A DNA stretch of 64,000 nt from Acrocarpospora macrocephala. GTDB taxonomy: Bacteria; Actinomycetota; Actinomycetes; Streptosporangiales; Streptosporangiaceae. Below the pieces are notes generated by a model. That model saw nothing but the letters and a program-made list of their open reading frames with translations, was not told the DNA's origin and made no database searches. Where the stretch lies: assembly GCF_009687865.1 (NCBI RefSeq), contig NZ_BLAE01000003.1:233838-297837 (forward strand). Reading direction: 5' to 3'. Every line of letters starts with the position of its first letter. The first letter of the stretch is position 1. The position numbers were made by a program, and so were the translations under genes. Shown here piece after piece: positions 36,158 through 44,111 of the stretch.

Positions 36158-36217
36158 AGCGTGAAGCCGCCCGAAACGGATGTCAAGGGGCATACGAGCA
36201 CTCCGTGACACCAGGGA

Positions 36218-36484
36218 TCAGCCGAACAACGAGTTCCCGTCGCCGCGCTTGATGCGCTTCTGCGTCAGCACGATCAGGTTGACCACGGCGATGACCGCGA
36301 TCGCCCACAGCGCCACGGCGGCCACGAACCAGCCCGCCAGCCACGACAGCACCCCGAGCGCGGCGCTCACCACCAGCCCGAAGACCGCCAGCGCGATCCG
36401 CAGGTTGAGCGGCGTCTCCGGCCGCTCCATGGTCGGCGAGACCTCCCACCAGAACCGGTCACGAATGCGATGCGGCCTGCTCAT
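36218..36484 (-). CDS. Small two-span membrane protein
   Basis: ATG 36484 has GGGGG nine bases upstream and gives 88 residues; ATG 36490 is an alternative. A charged N-terminal 28 residues precede two membrane spans (LRIALAVFGLVVSAALGVLSWLAG and FVAAVALWAIAVIAVVNLIVL), ending in a basic tail KRIKRGDGNSLFG. It overlaps the 3' end of the histidine phosphatase gene and is probably cotranscribed. Function unknown. Confidence 0.75.
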   Translation of the reverse strand: MSRPHRIRDRFWWEVSPTMERPETPLNLRIALAVFGLVVSAALGVLSWLAGWFVAAVALWAIAVIAVVNLIVLTQKRIKRGDGNSLFG

Positions 36485-37199
36485 ACCCATCACCCCCAGG
36501 TGAAACGTTGTACGCCAGCAGCCGGTACCCACCCTCCGTCCCCTGCCAGCTGGTGATCGACCCGTTGTCCGCGAGCCCCTCCGCCGCGATGGCCAGCACC
36601 TCCTCGTCGCTCAGCCCTTCCAGGATCTGCCGGAGGAACAGCACCACCGCGTCATGCGCCACGATCAGCACCCGCCGGTGACCATCGGCTTCGATCTCCG
36701 CGACCACCTCACGCAACCGCTCCGCCACATCCCGGAACGACTCCCCGTCCGGCGGCCGGTACCCCAGCGGATCCCGCTCCTCCGCCACGATCTCGGCCGG
36801 AAACCACTCCCGCACCCAGCGCGGATGCCGATGCCGCAACCGCCCCCGATCCCGATCGCGAAGCCGCTCGTCGACCCGATGGCACGGCCGCTCCCGCCCC
36901 GCCGAGGCCAGCTCCCTTTCGATCCCCCGCCAGGTCTGCTCGGCCCGCAGATACGGCGAACACCACACCATGTCCGGCGTGTCGCCCGGCTCAAGCCCCG
37001 CCAGCCATCTCCCGACCGAACCCGCCTGCCGCCACCCCAGATCGGTCAGCTCGATCGCCATGTCATCGTCGGGAATCACCGCCGAGGAGGCCGCCGACGT
37101 CTCGACCGCGAGGTAGGCGACATTCGACGTGCTCTGCCCATGCCGTACGACATGCACCAGGTGCACATCCCCGGCTCGTTCACCGTGCGGACAGCTCAT
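36459..37199 (-). CDS. Histidine phosphatase (phosphoglycerate mutase-like)
   Basis: 246 residues from ATG 37199 with GGAGG upstream. The catalytic motif is VVRHGQSTSN (RHG), the second Arg is in CSPYLRAEQTW, the acid is Glu in DGESFRDVAERLREVV and the second His is in VLIVAHDAVVLFL. Region RDRDRGRLRHRHPRWVREW is unusually basic. Physiological substrate unknown. Confidence 0.9.
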   Translation of the reverse strand: MSCPHGERAGDVHLVHVVRHGQSTSNVAYLAVETSAASSAVIPDDDMAIELTDLGWRQAGSVGRWLAGLEPGDTPDMVWCSPYLRAEQTWRGIERELASAGRERPCHRVDERLRDRDRGRLRHRHPRWVREWFPAEIVAEERDPLGYRPPDGESFRDVAERLREVVAEIEADGHRRVLIVAHDAVVLFLRQILEGLSDEEVLAIAAEGLADNGSITSWQGTEGGYRLLAYNVSPGGDGYEQAASHS

Positions 37200-37245
37200 C
37201 AAGACCTCCCCACCGGTAGAACACCCAAAGCCCGTTAACCCATAC

Positions 37246-38127
37246 CTACGGTTCGAGGCAGGTGGGAATGGAGTCCGATGATCCGGTCGGCCGCTGTGTC
37301 TTACCGGCCGGATTGTAAATCTTCACCCACTTCACCGAGGAGAACTGCTTCAGCGTGGGAACGATCTCGTCGGCGATGGTGAACGTGGACCCGCCGCTAC
37401 TGCACCCACCGGTGAGATAGACCCGCGCGACCTTGTTCTTGATGGTCACCTTGCTGAACCCCGTCGCCTTCGAGTCCACGAAATGCAGGCCCACCCGCTC
37501 GCCCTGCGTCGGCCCCGCGAACAACCGCTGCAACGCCCCCGCCGCCGGCTCCTGCGTCGCCACCGGCCGCACCACTCCCTTGGTGTACGGCTTGCGCCCC
37601 ACATTGAAGTTCGCGCTGTTCATGAAATAACTCTTCACGTTCACGGTCCGATACGGCGTGGTGAGCTCGATGACCACCCGGCTCGGATTCTTCAACGTGT
37701 ACAACCGGAACGGCGTCTTCTTGGCCACCCCGACCCCGAACGACAACACCGCCTCGAAGTCCCCCGTGTTGACGACCTGGATGATCCCCGGCAGCGCGTA
37801 AGTCCGCCGCGCGGGACCATACGAGAGGTTCCCGTCGTCCCCGTGCCCCTTCGCCCCGCCGAACCGCACCAGCAGCCGCGCGCTCCCGACGACCGGCACC
37901 GGCAGCCCCGACCCGTCGGCCACGAGCGCCGAGACATATCGCGCGCTGCGCTCGGCCGGAAGCGCTCCCTTGAACTCGAACACCAGCCGATCCAGCCCTG
38001 GATGATGCGCGGCCCGGATCGCGACCAATATCGGCGTTGCCGCCCGCGCGCTGGCGGGGACGGCCACCCCGCCGCTCACGACGGCACCTACAACGACCCC
38101 GGCGACAAAGGCGCGTAAGGAGAGCAT
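37246..38127 (-). CDS. Secreted AMIN-like/GerMN-domain protein
   Basis: ATG 38127 is preceded by GGACGGG (ATG 38133 is possible); 293 residues. A Sec signal ends around ASARA. An AMIN-like beta domain (about 40-185: HPGLDRLVFEFKG, PSRVVIELTTPYRTV) is followed by a GerMN domain (about 205-290: VGLHFVDSKATGFSKVTIKNKVARVYLTG). Such exported proteins are common in actinomycetes; AMIN domains bind peptidoglycan in other bacteria. A role at the wall is an inference. Confidence 0.82.
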   Translation of the reverse strand: MLSLRAFVAGVVVGAVVSGGVAVPASARAATPILVAIRAAHHPGLDRLVFEFKGALPAERSARYVSALVADGSGLPVPVVGSARLLVRFGGAKGHGDDGNLSYGPARRTYALPGIIQVVNTGDFEAVLSFGVGVAKKTPFRLYTLKNPSRVVIELTTPYRTVNVKSYFMNSANFNVGRKPYTKGVVRPVATQEPAAGALQRLFAGPTQGERVGLHFVDSKATGFSKVTIKNKVARVYLTGGCSSGGSTFTIADEIVPTLKQFSSVKWVKIYNPAGKTQRPTGSSDSIPTCLEP

Positions 38128-38237
38128 GTACATCCCGTCCGATCGTCTGAAATCCCATCGTGACGGGACCCAACCTAATGTCAACCGCCCCGAAAAATCC
38201 TGATGAGCCCGTACGCCAGCGTCGTTAGAGTGAACCA

Positions 38238-38519
38238 ATGACCACCCAGGGATCCGAGATCGGCGACGATGTCCTCGATCGTTTCCTCGTGCGCGGCCGA
38301 CTGATCACCATGCCCGCCAAGCAGTCCGTCCGCCGCGCCGTGCTCGACCGGATCGCGACCTCCTTCCAGCCTGGCGTCCGTTACCCGGAGACCGAGGTCA
38401 ACGAGATCCTGCGGACGTTCTACGACGACTACGCCGCGCTTCGCCGCTACCTGATCGACGGCGATTTCCTGAGCCGCGAGAACAGCGTCTACTGGCGTTC
38501 CGGCGGCACCGTCACCTGA
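38238..38519 (+). CDS. DUF2087 protein
   Basis: 93 residues. The whole chain is a DUF2087 domain: LDRFLVRGRLITMPAKQSVRRAVLDRIATSFQPGVRYPETEVNEILRTFYDDYAALRRYLIDGDFLSRE. The fold is expected to be a small winged-helix-like DNA-binding domain, sometimes fused to ArsR or acetyltransferase domains. It is free-standing here, next to an alpha/beta hydrolase. Confidence 0.88.
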   Translation: MTTQGSEIGDDVLDRFLVRGRLITMPAKQSVRRAVLDRIATSFQPGVRYPETEVNEILRTFYDDYAALRRYLIDGDFLSRENSVYWRSGGTVT

Positions 38520-38583
38520 CGCGACCGCTTGCCGCCACGCTCGGCCGTACAGAATTGTCAGAGGGTTTCGCTATCTTGCCTGC

Positions 38584-39288
38584 ATGGAGTTCGTACTGGT
38601 CGCAGGCGCGTGGCTCGGATCGTGGGCGTGGGACGAGGTGGTGCCGGAACTACGCGCGGTCGGCCACGGCGTCCACCCATTGACACTCTCCGGCCTCGCC
38701 GACAAACAAGGCATCAAGGCAGGACAACAGACCCACGTCCAGGACATCCTCGACGAGATCGAACGCCACGATCTGCGAAACGTCATCCTGGTCGGCCACA
38801 GCTACTCGGGCATCCCGGTCGGCCAAGCCGCCGAACGCATCGGCGACCGCCTGTCCCACGTGGTCTTCGTCGACTCCAACGTGCCGGCCAACGGCGAATC
38901 ATTCGTCTCGGCCTGGCCCTCCGGCCGGCCCATGGTTGAGGCCTTGATCGCCGAAAACAACGGCTTCTGGCCCCCACTCACCGCCCCCGACTTCGCCGGC
39001 CAGGGCCTGACCGACGAACAGATCACCCGAATCGTCACCGGCTCAACCCCCCACCCCGGCGCCACCCTCACCGAACCAGCCATCCTGACCCGCCCCCTCA
39101 GCGACCTCCCCGCCACCTACATCAAATGCCTCCTCGACGGCGACGAACCAAACCCCGACGTAGCCGCCCTACTGGCCAGCCCGCACTGGCACCTGATCAA
39201 GATGGACACCGGCCACTGGCCCATGGTCTCCCAGCCCCGCGAACTAGCCCGGATCCTCCTCGACACGGCCACGCATTCAGCCCGCTAG
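38584..39288 (+). CDS. Alpha/beta hydrolase (esterase family)
   Basis: 234 residues. The oxyanion-hole region FVLVAGAWLGSWAWDEVVPEL starts the protein. The nucleophile elbow is GHSYSG, the acid is an Asp around CLLDGDEPNPD, and the catalytic His is in DTGHWPMVSQPRELARILLD. This arrangement is that of the small salicylate/methyl-ester esterase-like group. Substrate unknown. Confidence 0.9.
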   Translation: MEFVLVAGAWLGSWAWDEVVPELRAVGHGVHPLTLSGLADKQGIKAGQQTHVQDILDEIERHDLRNVILVGHSYSGIPVGQAAERIGDRLSHVVFVDSNVPANGESFVSAWPSGRPMVEALIAENNGFWPPLTAPDFAGQGLTDEQITRIVTGSTPHPGATLTEPAILTRPLSDLPATYIKCLLDGDEPNPDVAALLASPHWHLIKMDTGHWPMVSQPRELARILLDTATHSAR

Positions 39289-39348
39289 CCACTCCCTGCC
39301 TGCAGCGATGTACCAAGACTGGTTTGCGATCGAATCTGGCCTCATTGC

Positions 39349-39663
39349 TCAGCGGCGATCCGGCCAGTCGGGGATGGCCTCCTCGATCGGGACCGAGCCT
39401 TCCAGGCGGCAGGTCCGCACTGCCCCACGGACCGCCTGAAACCGGTCCTCGAACCCGGGGGCGGAATAGGCCACCGCGCGCAAACGCCACAGCCGCAGCA
39501 GGTCCTGCAATTGCCGGTAGCCCTGGACCCGCTGCGCGGCTGCGGCAGCCGGTTCGTACTCGGCCTTGAACTGCTCGTGGAACCGCCGCGGCAGCATGCG
39601 CAAGATCTCGAGCGGATCGTCGTGGTCATAGGCGTCCACCGGCAGCGCGGCCATGCCGGCCAA
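39349..39663 (-). CDS. DUF6247-family protein
   Basis: 104 residues. The region FHEQFKAEYEPAAAAAQRVQGYRQLQDLLRLWRLRAVAYSAPGFEDRFQAVR matches the compact actinobacterial family I know as DUF6247, often found as the antitoxin-like partner of a small toxin gene. No toxin gene follows on the same strand before the hydrolase, so it appears orphaned. Family name is from memory. Confidence 0.7.
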   Translation of the reverse strand: MAGMAALPVDAYDHDDPLEILRMLPRRFHEQFKAEYEPAAAAAQRVQGYRQLQDLLRLWRLRAVAYSAPGFEDRFQAVRGAVRTCRLEGSVPIEEAIPDWPDRR

Positions 39664-39962
39664 CTCACCGCTGCGGATACCCCTCGGTCGGGTACCCAGC
39701 CAGGGCTGAAGGCGTTCTCAGATAGTGAGGCCGAGAGCGATCAACGGGTTGGGAAAGTCGTCGCGGGCTCAGCGGGTTCCGTCGGCGATGTTGGTGAAGG
39801 TGAACTGGCGTGACGCGCCGATCGCGGAGCTACGCATGATCGCGGGGGTCGATGGAGCTGTGGCGGTCCGGATCTTGCACCGGTCTTCGCCGAAGGTCAC
39901 GTCTCGGACTGTCGCAACGTCACGCGACACCCCGTTATCCCGGTCGCGATAGCATCCGGCGC
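39664..39962. other. 299-bp intergenic region
   Basis: It lies between the DUF6247 gene and the beta-helix gene and includes the beta-helix promoter. Short open stretches on both strands have no ribosome binding site or recognisable product. GATAGCAT at 39947-39954, eight bases before the beta-helix GTG, could be a -10 element for a nearly leaderless transcript. Confidence 0.3.
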
Positions 39963-41027
39963 GTGCGTCGAGAGTTGGCTGTTGTGCTTGTTGTGATGGT
40001 TGCTGCTGTGCTGGTGCCGGGGGGTCCGGCGGGGGCTGGCGCCGGGCCGGGGAATCCGGGTGGTGGGGCCTATGTGCCGGCGGAGGCGCGGGCGGTGAAC
40101 ACCTCGCGGGCGGATCGGGTGGTGGGGAACGGGAGTCCGGCCAGTTGTACGTCTAGGGCGGTGGTCGCGGCTGTTGCCAAGGGTGGGGTGATCAGGTTCA
40201 ACTGTGGGGCCCGGCCGGTGACGATCAAGATGACGGCGACGGCCAAGGTGCGGAATACCAGTGCGCGGGTGGTGCTGGATGGGGGCGGGAAGGTGACGCT
40301 CAGTGGGATGGGGCAGCGGCGGATCCTTTATATGAACACGTGCGACAAGTCGCTGGTATGGACCACGTCGCATTGTGACAACCAGAGCCGGCCGCAGTTG
40401 GTGCTGCAGAATTTGACCTTCGCCGATGGGAACGCGACGGGGGAGCGCGCGGAGGGTGGCGGTGGGGGAGCCGTGTTCGTCCGGGGTGGGCGGGTGAAGG
40501 TGGTCAACTCCACGTTCGTGCGGAATCGGTGTGACGCCAGCGGGCCTGATGTGGGCGGGGCGGCTCTGCGGGTTCTGAGTCAGTATCGGAATCTGCCGGT
40601 GTATGTCGTACGCAGCACGTTTGGCGGGGCGAAGGGGCAGGGCGGGGTGTGCTCGAACGGGGGAGCGTTGAGCAGTATCGGGGTCTCTTGGGTGATCCTG
40701 AACAGCGTCATGTCGTACAACAAGGCGATTGGGCGGGGTGCCAATCCGGCCCGCGGGGGGACGCCGGGTGGGGGTAGCGGGGGAGCTGTGTACACGGACG
40801 GGAATCGGTTCACCGTTCGGGTCGCTGGGTCGGTCATTCAGAACAACACCGCTCGTGAAGGGGGCGGGGCGATCTTCTTCGTGAGCAACGACATGACCGG
40901 CACGCTGCGGATCGAGAAGTCCAGGCTCCGGAACAACCCGAGCGCGGGGTTCGAGACGCGGGGGTATCCCGGGATCTTCTACAAGGGAGCGGGGAAACCG
41001 CAGGTCGTCGCGTCGACGCTGAAGTGA
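39963..41027 (+). CDS. Secreted right-handed parallel beta-helix protein
   Basis: GTG 39963 gives a Sec signal (VRRELAVVLVVMVAAVLVPGGPAGAGA) and a 354-residue product. Repeated short turns such as LVLQNLTFADGNA, VKVVNSTFVRNRC and VAGSVIQNNTAREGGGAIFF are coils of a pectate-lyase-like beta-helix, with Gly-rich GGGGGAVFVRGG loops. No catalytic residues of a known lyase are evident. No ribosome binding site precedes the GTG, so translation may be leaderless. It could bind or process surface polysaccharide. Confidence 0.8.
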   Translation: MRRELAVVLVVMVAAVLVPGGPAGAGAGPGNPGGGAYVPAEARAVNTSRADRVVGNGSPASCTSRAVVAAVAKGGVIRFNCGARPVTIKMTATAKVRNTSARVVLDGGGKVTLSGMGQRRILYMNTCDKSLVWTTSHCDNQSRPQLVLQNLTFADGNATGERAEGGGGGAVFVRGGRVKVVNSTFVRNRCDASGPDVGGAALRVLSQYRNLPVYVVRSTFGGAKGQGGVCSNGGALSSIGVSWVILNSVMSYNKAIGRGANPARGGTPGGGSGGAVYTDGNRFTVRVAGSVIQNNTAREGGGAIFFVSNDMTGTLRIEKSRLRNNPSAGFETRGYPGIFYKGAGKPQVVASTLK

Positions 41028-41124
41028 TTCGCCCGGCGGAGGCTGGGGGTTTTGGTCGCGTTGCTGGGTCCGTAGGGCGAATCGATCCAATTGGCCGAAG
41101 CGGAGATCGGGGAAGCGGATCGGA

Positions 41125-41306
41125 GCGGGCGGGTTGGTGCGGGAGAGGCGGTCGGCTAGGCGGATTGGTTCGGGGAGGCGGTCAGGCGGGCGGGTTGGTG
41201 TGGGAGAGGCGGTCGGCTAGGTGGATTGGTTCGGGGAGGCGGTCAGGCGGGCGGGTTGGTGCGGGAGAGGCGGTCGGCTAGGCGGATCGGTTCGGGGAGG
41301 CGGTAG
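41125..41306. repeat. 61-bp tandem repeat made from the 3' end of the endonuclease V gene
   Basis: GCGGGCGGGTTGGTG recurs at 41125, 41186 and 41247. The unit at 41247 is the real gene end; the other two are near-perfect copies downstream, so the last codons and stop exist three times. Each unit encodes LPEPIRLADRLSRTNPPA on the minus strand. Confidence 0.92.
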
Positions 41307-41992
41307 GCCGGGGTTGTGCGGAGGACGTGGGCGCAGGCGTTGTCGAGGCTGATGCGGTGGCCCTGGGAGACGTAGACGGGTTTGACGTGGTCGCGGGTGC
41401 GGAGGGCGCGGCCGACCGTGTCGTGGTCGAGGGTGATCGGGGTCCAGCTGCCGCGGGTGGGGGCGGGGTCGGCGTGGGTGCCGACGAAGGCGGTCTTGGC
41501 GACGCCGATCGTGGGGAGGCCGGTGAGGACGCCCAGGTGGCAGGCCAGGCCGAAGCGGCGGGGGTGAGCCAGGCCGTAGCCGTCGCAGATCAGCAGGTCG
41601 GGGGTGATGGTGAGGCGGTCGAGCGCGGTCAGCAGGGGCGGGAGTTCGCGGAAGGCAAACAGCCCCGGTATGTACGGAAATTTCGCCTTCTGGCGGGATG
41701 TTGCCTGGTCCACGATCCGCAGGGTGTTGTCGAGGACGACGACGGCGCCGGTTACCTCGTCGCTGTCAGGGGCGTACCCGACGTCCAGACCGGCGATGAA
41801 GTCGACGGTGAGTGGGCCGGGGTCGGTGAGATCCATGAGCGGGCGCAGCTGTTCCTGTACGGCTTCCGCTTCGGCGGCCGTGGTCGGCCAAGGGTTCGTC
41901 CGGCGAGCAATGTGAGGGGCGCGGCGGCCGTTCTCATGCTGGATCACCTGGTTGACGCCGCCTGCCAGCGGCTGTTCGATCTCGGAGCTCAT
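41243..41992 (-). CDS. nfi: Endonuclease V (deoxyinosine 3' endonuclease)
   Basis: Start ATG 41992 gives 249 residues; the frame stays open to ATG 42127, so a longer N-terminus is possible. Active-site residues: Asp in AGLDVGY, Glu in YIPGLFAFRELPPLL, Asp in LLICDGYGLAHPRRFGLACHLG, and His in VSQGHRISL. The enzyme nicks DNA (and RNA) near inosine. The gene's 3' end has been amplified into a tandem array. Confidence 0.93.
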   Translation of the reverse strand: MSSEIEQPLAGGVNQVIQHENGRRAPHIARRTNPWPTTAAEAEAVQEQLRPLMDLTDPGPLTVDFIAGLDVGYAPDSDEVTGAVVVLDNTLRIVDQATSRQKAKFPYIPGLFAFRELPPLLTALDRLTITPDLLICDGYGLAHPRRFGLACHLGVLTGLPTIGVAKTAFVGTHADPAPTRGSWTPITLDHDTVGRALRTRDHVKPVYVSQGHRISLDNACAHVLRTTPAYRLPEPIRLADRLSRTNPPA

Positions 41993-42347
41993 CCCGGCCA
42001 GTCTCTCGCCGTCGCGAGCCGGGCGCGAACGGTTATCTGCACTCCGGTCGGTTGCCAGCCCCGGCGAGTCCGAGGGCAAGATCGAACTACGTGAAATCCA
42101 CACGCCTCCGAGAGCGCTCCAAGCCATGATTCTGTCCGTTATGTGGTGATATTTTGTGGGCGCTGGTTGCCTGTCATGTGCAGTCCATCTTGGAGTATGT
42201 GCGGGTTCACCGCCCCCGACCTCCTTTCACACGGGCCACACCAATATTTCGCTCGGAAACCGCTAGCGCGTAACCCAAGGTCGTCAGCCTTTCGCTGCTG
42301 CCTCGCCTTCCCTCCGGCGGGGAACCCTCCTGAAAGGCCGTACGATC
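41993..42347. other. 355-bp divergent intergenic region
   Basis: It holds the possible N-terminal extension of endonuclease V (to 42127) and the promoter of the sortase locus. A CCTCCGGCGGGG segment near 42311-42322 could fold. I see no gene or recognisable RNA element. Confidence 0.3.
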
Positions 42348-43163
42348 GTGCTCAAGGCCTGGCCCGGCGTCGGCGTCATCCTGTTGATGGTGGCTGGATC
42401 TCTCTGCTTCCAGGATGTCGCGGCAGCCGAGACCCGGATAGTCAACGTGCCCTACACGTGTGGCGGGAAGGCCGCGGAGCTCGACGTCACCCTGGAGGCG
42501 CCCAAGACGGCTCCGCCGGGGGCCACGGTCACCGTGGTGTGGTCGCTGGGCGGCGGGCTGGCCAACGCGGGTGACAAGACCGCCGCTCAGGGCACCGAAA
42601 TCGGCTCGTACGGCAGGCTCCGGCTGAACGGCGCGATCCAGGGCGAGCTCGCCCCGATGACGGGACGATCACCCCTGCTGACGTCGGTGGATCCAGGGCA
42701 GCCAATCGCCGTACCACCCATGACGGGATATATGACGATCCCAGGGGACCTCCCGGCGGGGTCGAGCGTGACGCTCATGCCAGGGGACTTCCAGCTTGAG
42801 GTCCCGGGCGCGGGCAAGACCACCTGTGTCACCGAGGTCACCGCGGGGACACAACTCCTGGTCGCCGCCGCGACGAGCCCATCGCCATCGCCGAGCCCGT
42901 CCGCGACACCCACGCCGAGCGCCACGCCGAGCCCGTCCGCGAGCCCCTCGCCGTCGGCCACGCCGAGCCCGACGCCGACGACCACGGTGACCGTGTCCAT
43001 GACCGCCTCGCCCTCGCCGCAGGTGCTGCTAACCCCGCTCGGCGGCGCCGCGACCGGCGCGGAAAGCTCCATCGGAGGGCGCGCCCTCCTCGGCCTCTTC
43101 TTGATCGTTTTTGGCAGCGCGGGCGCGGCACTCATCGGCCGCCTGATCTGGAGGCGAGCATGA
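42348..43163 (+). CDS. Secreted, membrane-anchored Ser/Pro-rich protein of the sortase locus
   Basis: GTG 42348 (GAAAGG upstream) gives 271 residues. A Sec signal ends DVAAAE. A beta-type domain of about 145 residues with two Cys (YTCGG and TTCVTEV) is followed by a repetitive SPSPSPSATPTPSATPSP spacer and a C-terminal membrane span (RALLGLFLIVFGSAGAALIGRLIWRRA). There is no LPXTG motif, so anchoring is by the span. It overlaps the class F sortase gene by four bases. It may be a partner or substrate of that sortase. Confidence 0.78.
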   Translation: MLKAWPGVGVILLMVAGSLCFQDVAAAETRIVNVPYTCGGKAAELDVTLEAPKTAPPGATVTVVWSLGGGLANAGDKTAAQGTEIGSYGRLRLNGAIQGELAPMTGRSPLLTSVDPGQPIAVPPMTGYMTIPGDLPAGSSVTLMPGDFQLEVPGAGKTTCVTEVTAGTQLLVAAATSPSPSPSPSATPTPSATPSPSASPSPSATPSPTPTTTVTVSMTASPSPQVLLTPLGGAATGAESSIGGRALLGLFLIVFGSAGAALIGRLIWRRA

Positions 43164-44050
43164 ACACCATCGACGAGCAGCCACACGAACCAGGCGAGCA
43201 CGGACCAAGGGTTGAGCCGGGGATCGAGCAGCGGTCGACCGGGTGGGATGAGCAGGGGAGCGATCCGCGGCCAGGCGGATGGTTCGCGCGGTTCAGGCGG
43301 GGCGCCACCGAGCCGGACCCTGGCCTGCTGGGACCTGTGCGCCTGGTCCTGGTGCTGGGAACCGTGGCGGCGGTCGTGACCGCGCTGGTCGGGGTCGTGC
43401 TGGTGGCGTCGGAACCCAGTGACTCGGCGGTCCGTGAGTCTCTTGGAGTGGTGAACCCACCCGGGCCCGCCGGAGTGCTGACCTTTCCGAACGAAGTGGG
43501 ACCGGGCGGGCCGGGCGCCGTGCTCACCGCGGCCGTCGCCGACGCGCCACCCCCGGAACCCGCTGGGCAGCCCGCCCAGCCGGTCGCCGAGTCGAACCCG
43601 ACCAGGCTGGTCATCCCGGGGATCAAGGTCGACGCGCCGCTACGCGCGGTCGGGGTCACCGAGCGGCGGGAGATCGAGGTGCCGCCGCTGTCGGCCCGCA
43701 ATCTGGCCGGCTGGTTCAAATACGGCCCGACACCCGGCGAACAGGGGCCGGCCGTCATCGTGGGCCACGTCAACGTCCGGGGCGGCCCCGCGGTCTTCCA
43801 GCGGCTGCGCGAACTCGCGCGCGGGCACGTCGTCAAGATCGGGCGGGCGGACGGTTCGGTGGTCACATTCACCGTGGACGGCGTCGAGCAGGTCTCCAAA
43901 ACGCGATTTCCGACCGAGCGCGTGTACGGCAACACCGCCCATCCCGCGCTTCGCCTCATCACCTGTGGCGGGGTGTACAACAGGAAAACGCACAGTTACA
44001 CCGACAACCTCATTGTCTACGCCACGCTTACCTCAGCGACATCTACTTAA
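43160..44050 (+). CDS. Class F sortase
   Basis: 296 residues: a Pro/Gly-rich cytoplasmic N-terminus, one membrane span (VRLVLVLGTVAAVVTALVGVVLVA), a linker, then the sortase barrel (from about residue 150, RLVIPGIKVDAPLRAVGV). Catalytic His is in AVIVGHVNVRG, Cys in LITCGG, and the C-terminal YNRKTHSYTDNLIVYA carries the Arg-containing motif of class F. The type II membrane topology fits an extracytoplasmic transpeptidase. Confidence 0.93.
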   Translation: MNTIDEQPHEPGEHGPRVEPGIEQRSTGWDEQGSDPRPGGWFARFRRGATEPDPGLLGPVRLVLVLGTVAAVVTALVGVVLVASEPSDSAVRESLGVVNPPGPAGVLTFPNEVGPGGPGAVLTAAVADAPPPEPAGQPAQPVAESNPTRLVIPGIKVDAPLRAVGVTERREIEVPPLSARNLAGWFKYGPTPGEQGPAVIVGHVNVRGGPAVFQRLRELARGHVVKIGRADGSVVTFTVDGVEQVSKTRFPTERVYGNTAHPALRLITCGGVYNRKTHSYTDNLIVYATLTSATST

Positions 44051-44111
44051 CATTGCAAATTGATCGCGAGCAGGGTCTCCAGTAAATCAGTTATTTTGGG
44101 TGTGGTTTTTG

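Noticed and set aside
39664..39962. Possible toxin gene partner for the DUF6247 protein
   Set aside because: No open frame with a start, ribosome binding site and recognisable toxin motif on the same strand.
42128..42347. Possible riboswitch upstream of the sortase locus
   Set aside because: Some stem-forming GC-rich sequence exists, but I could not match it to any known riboswitch core.
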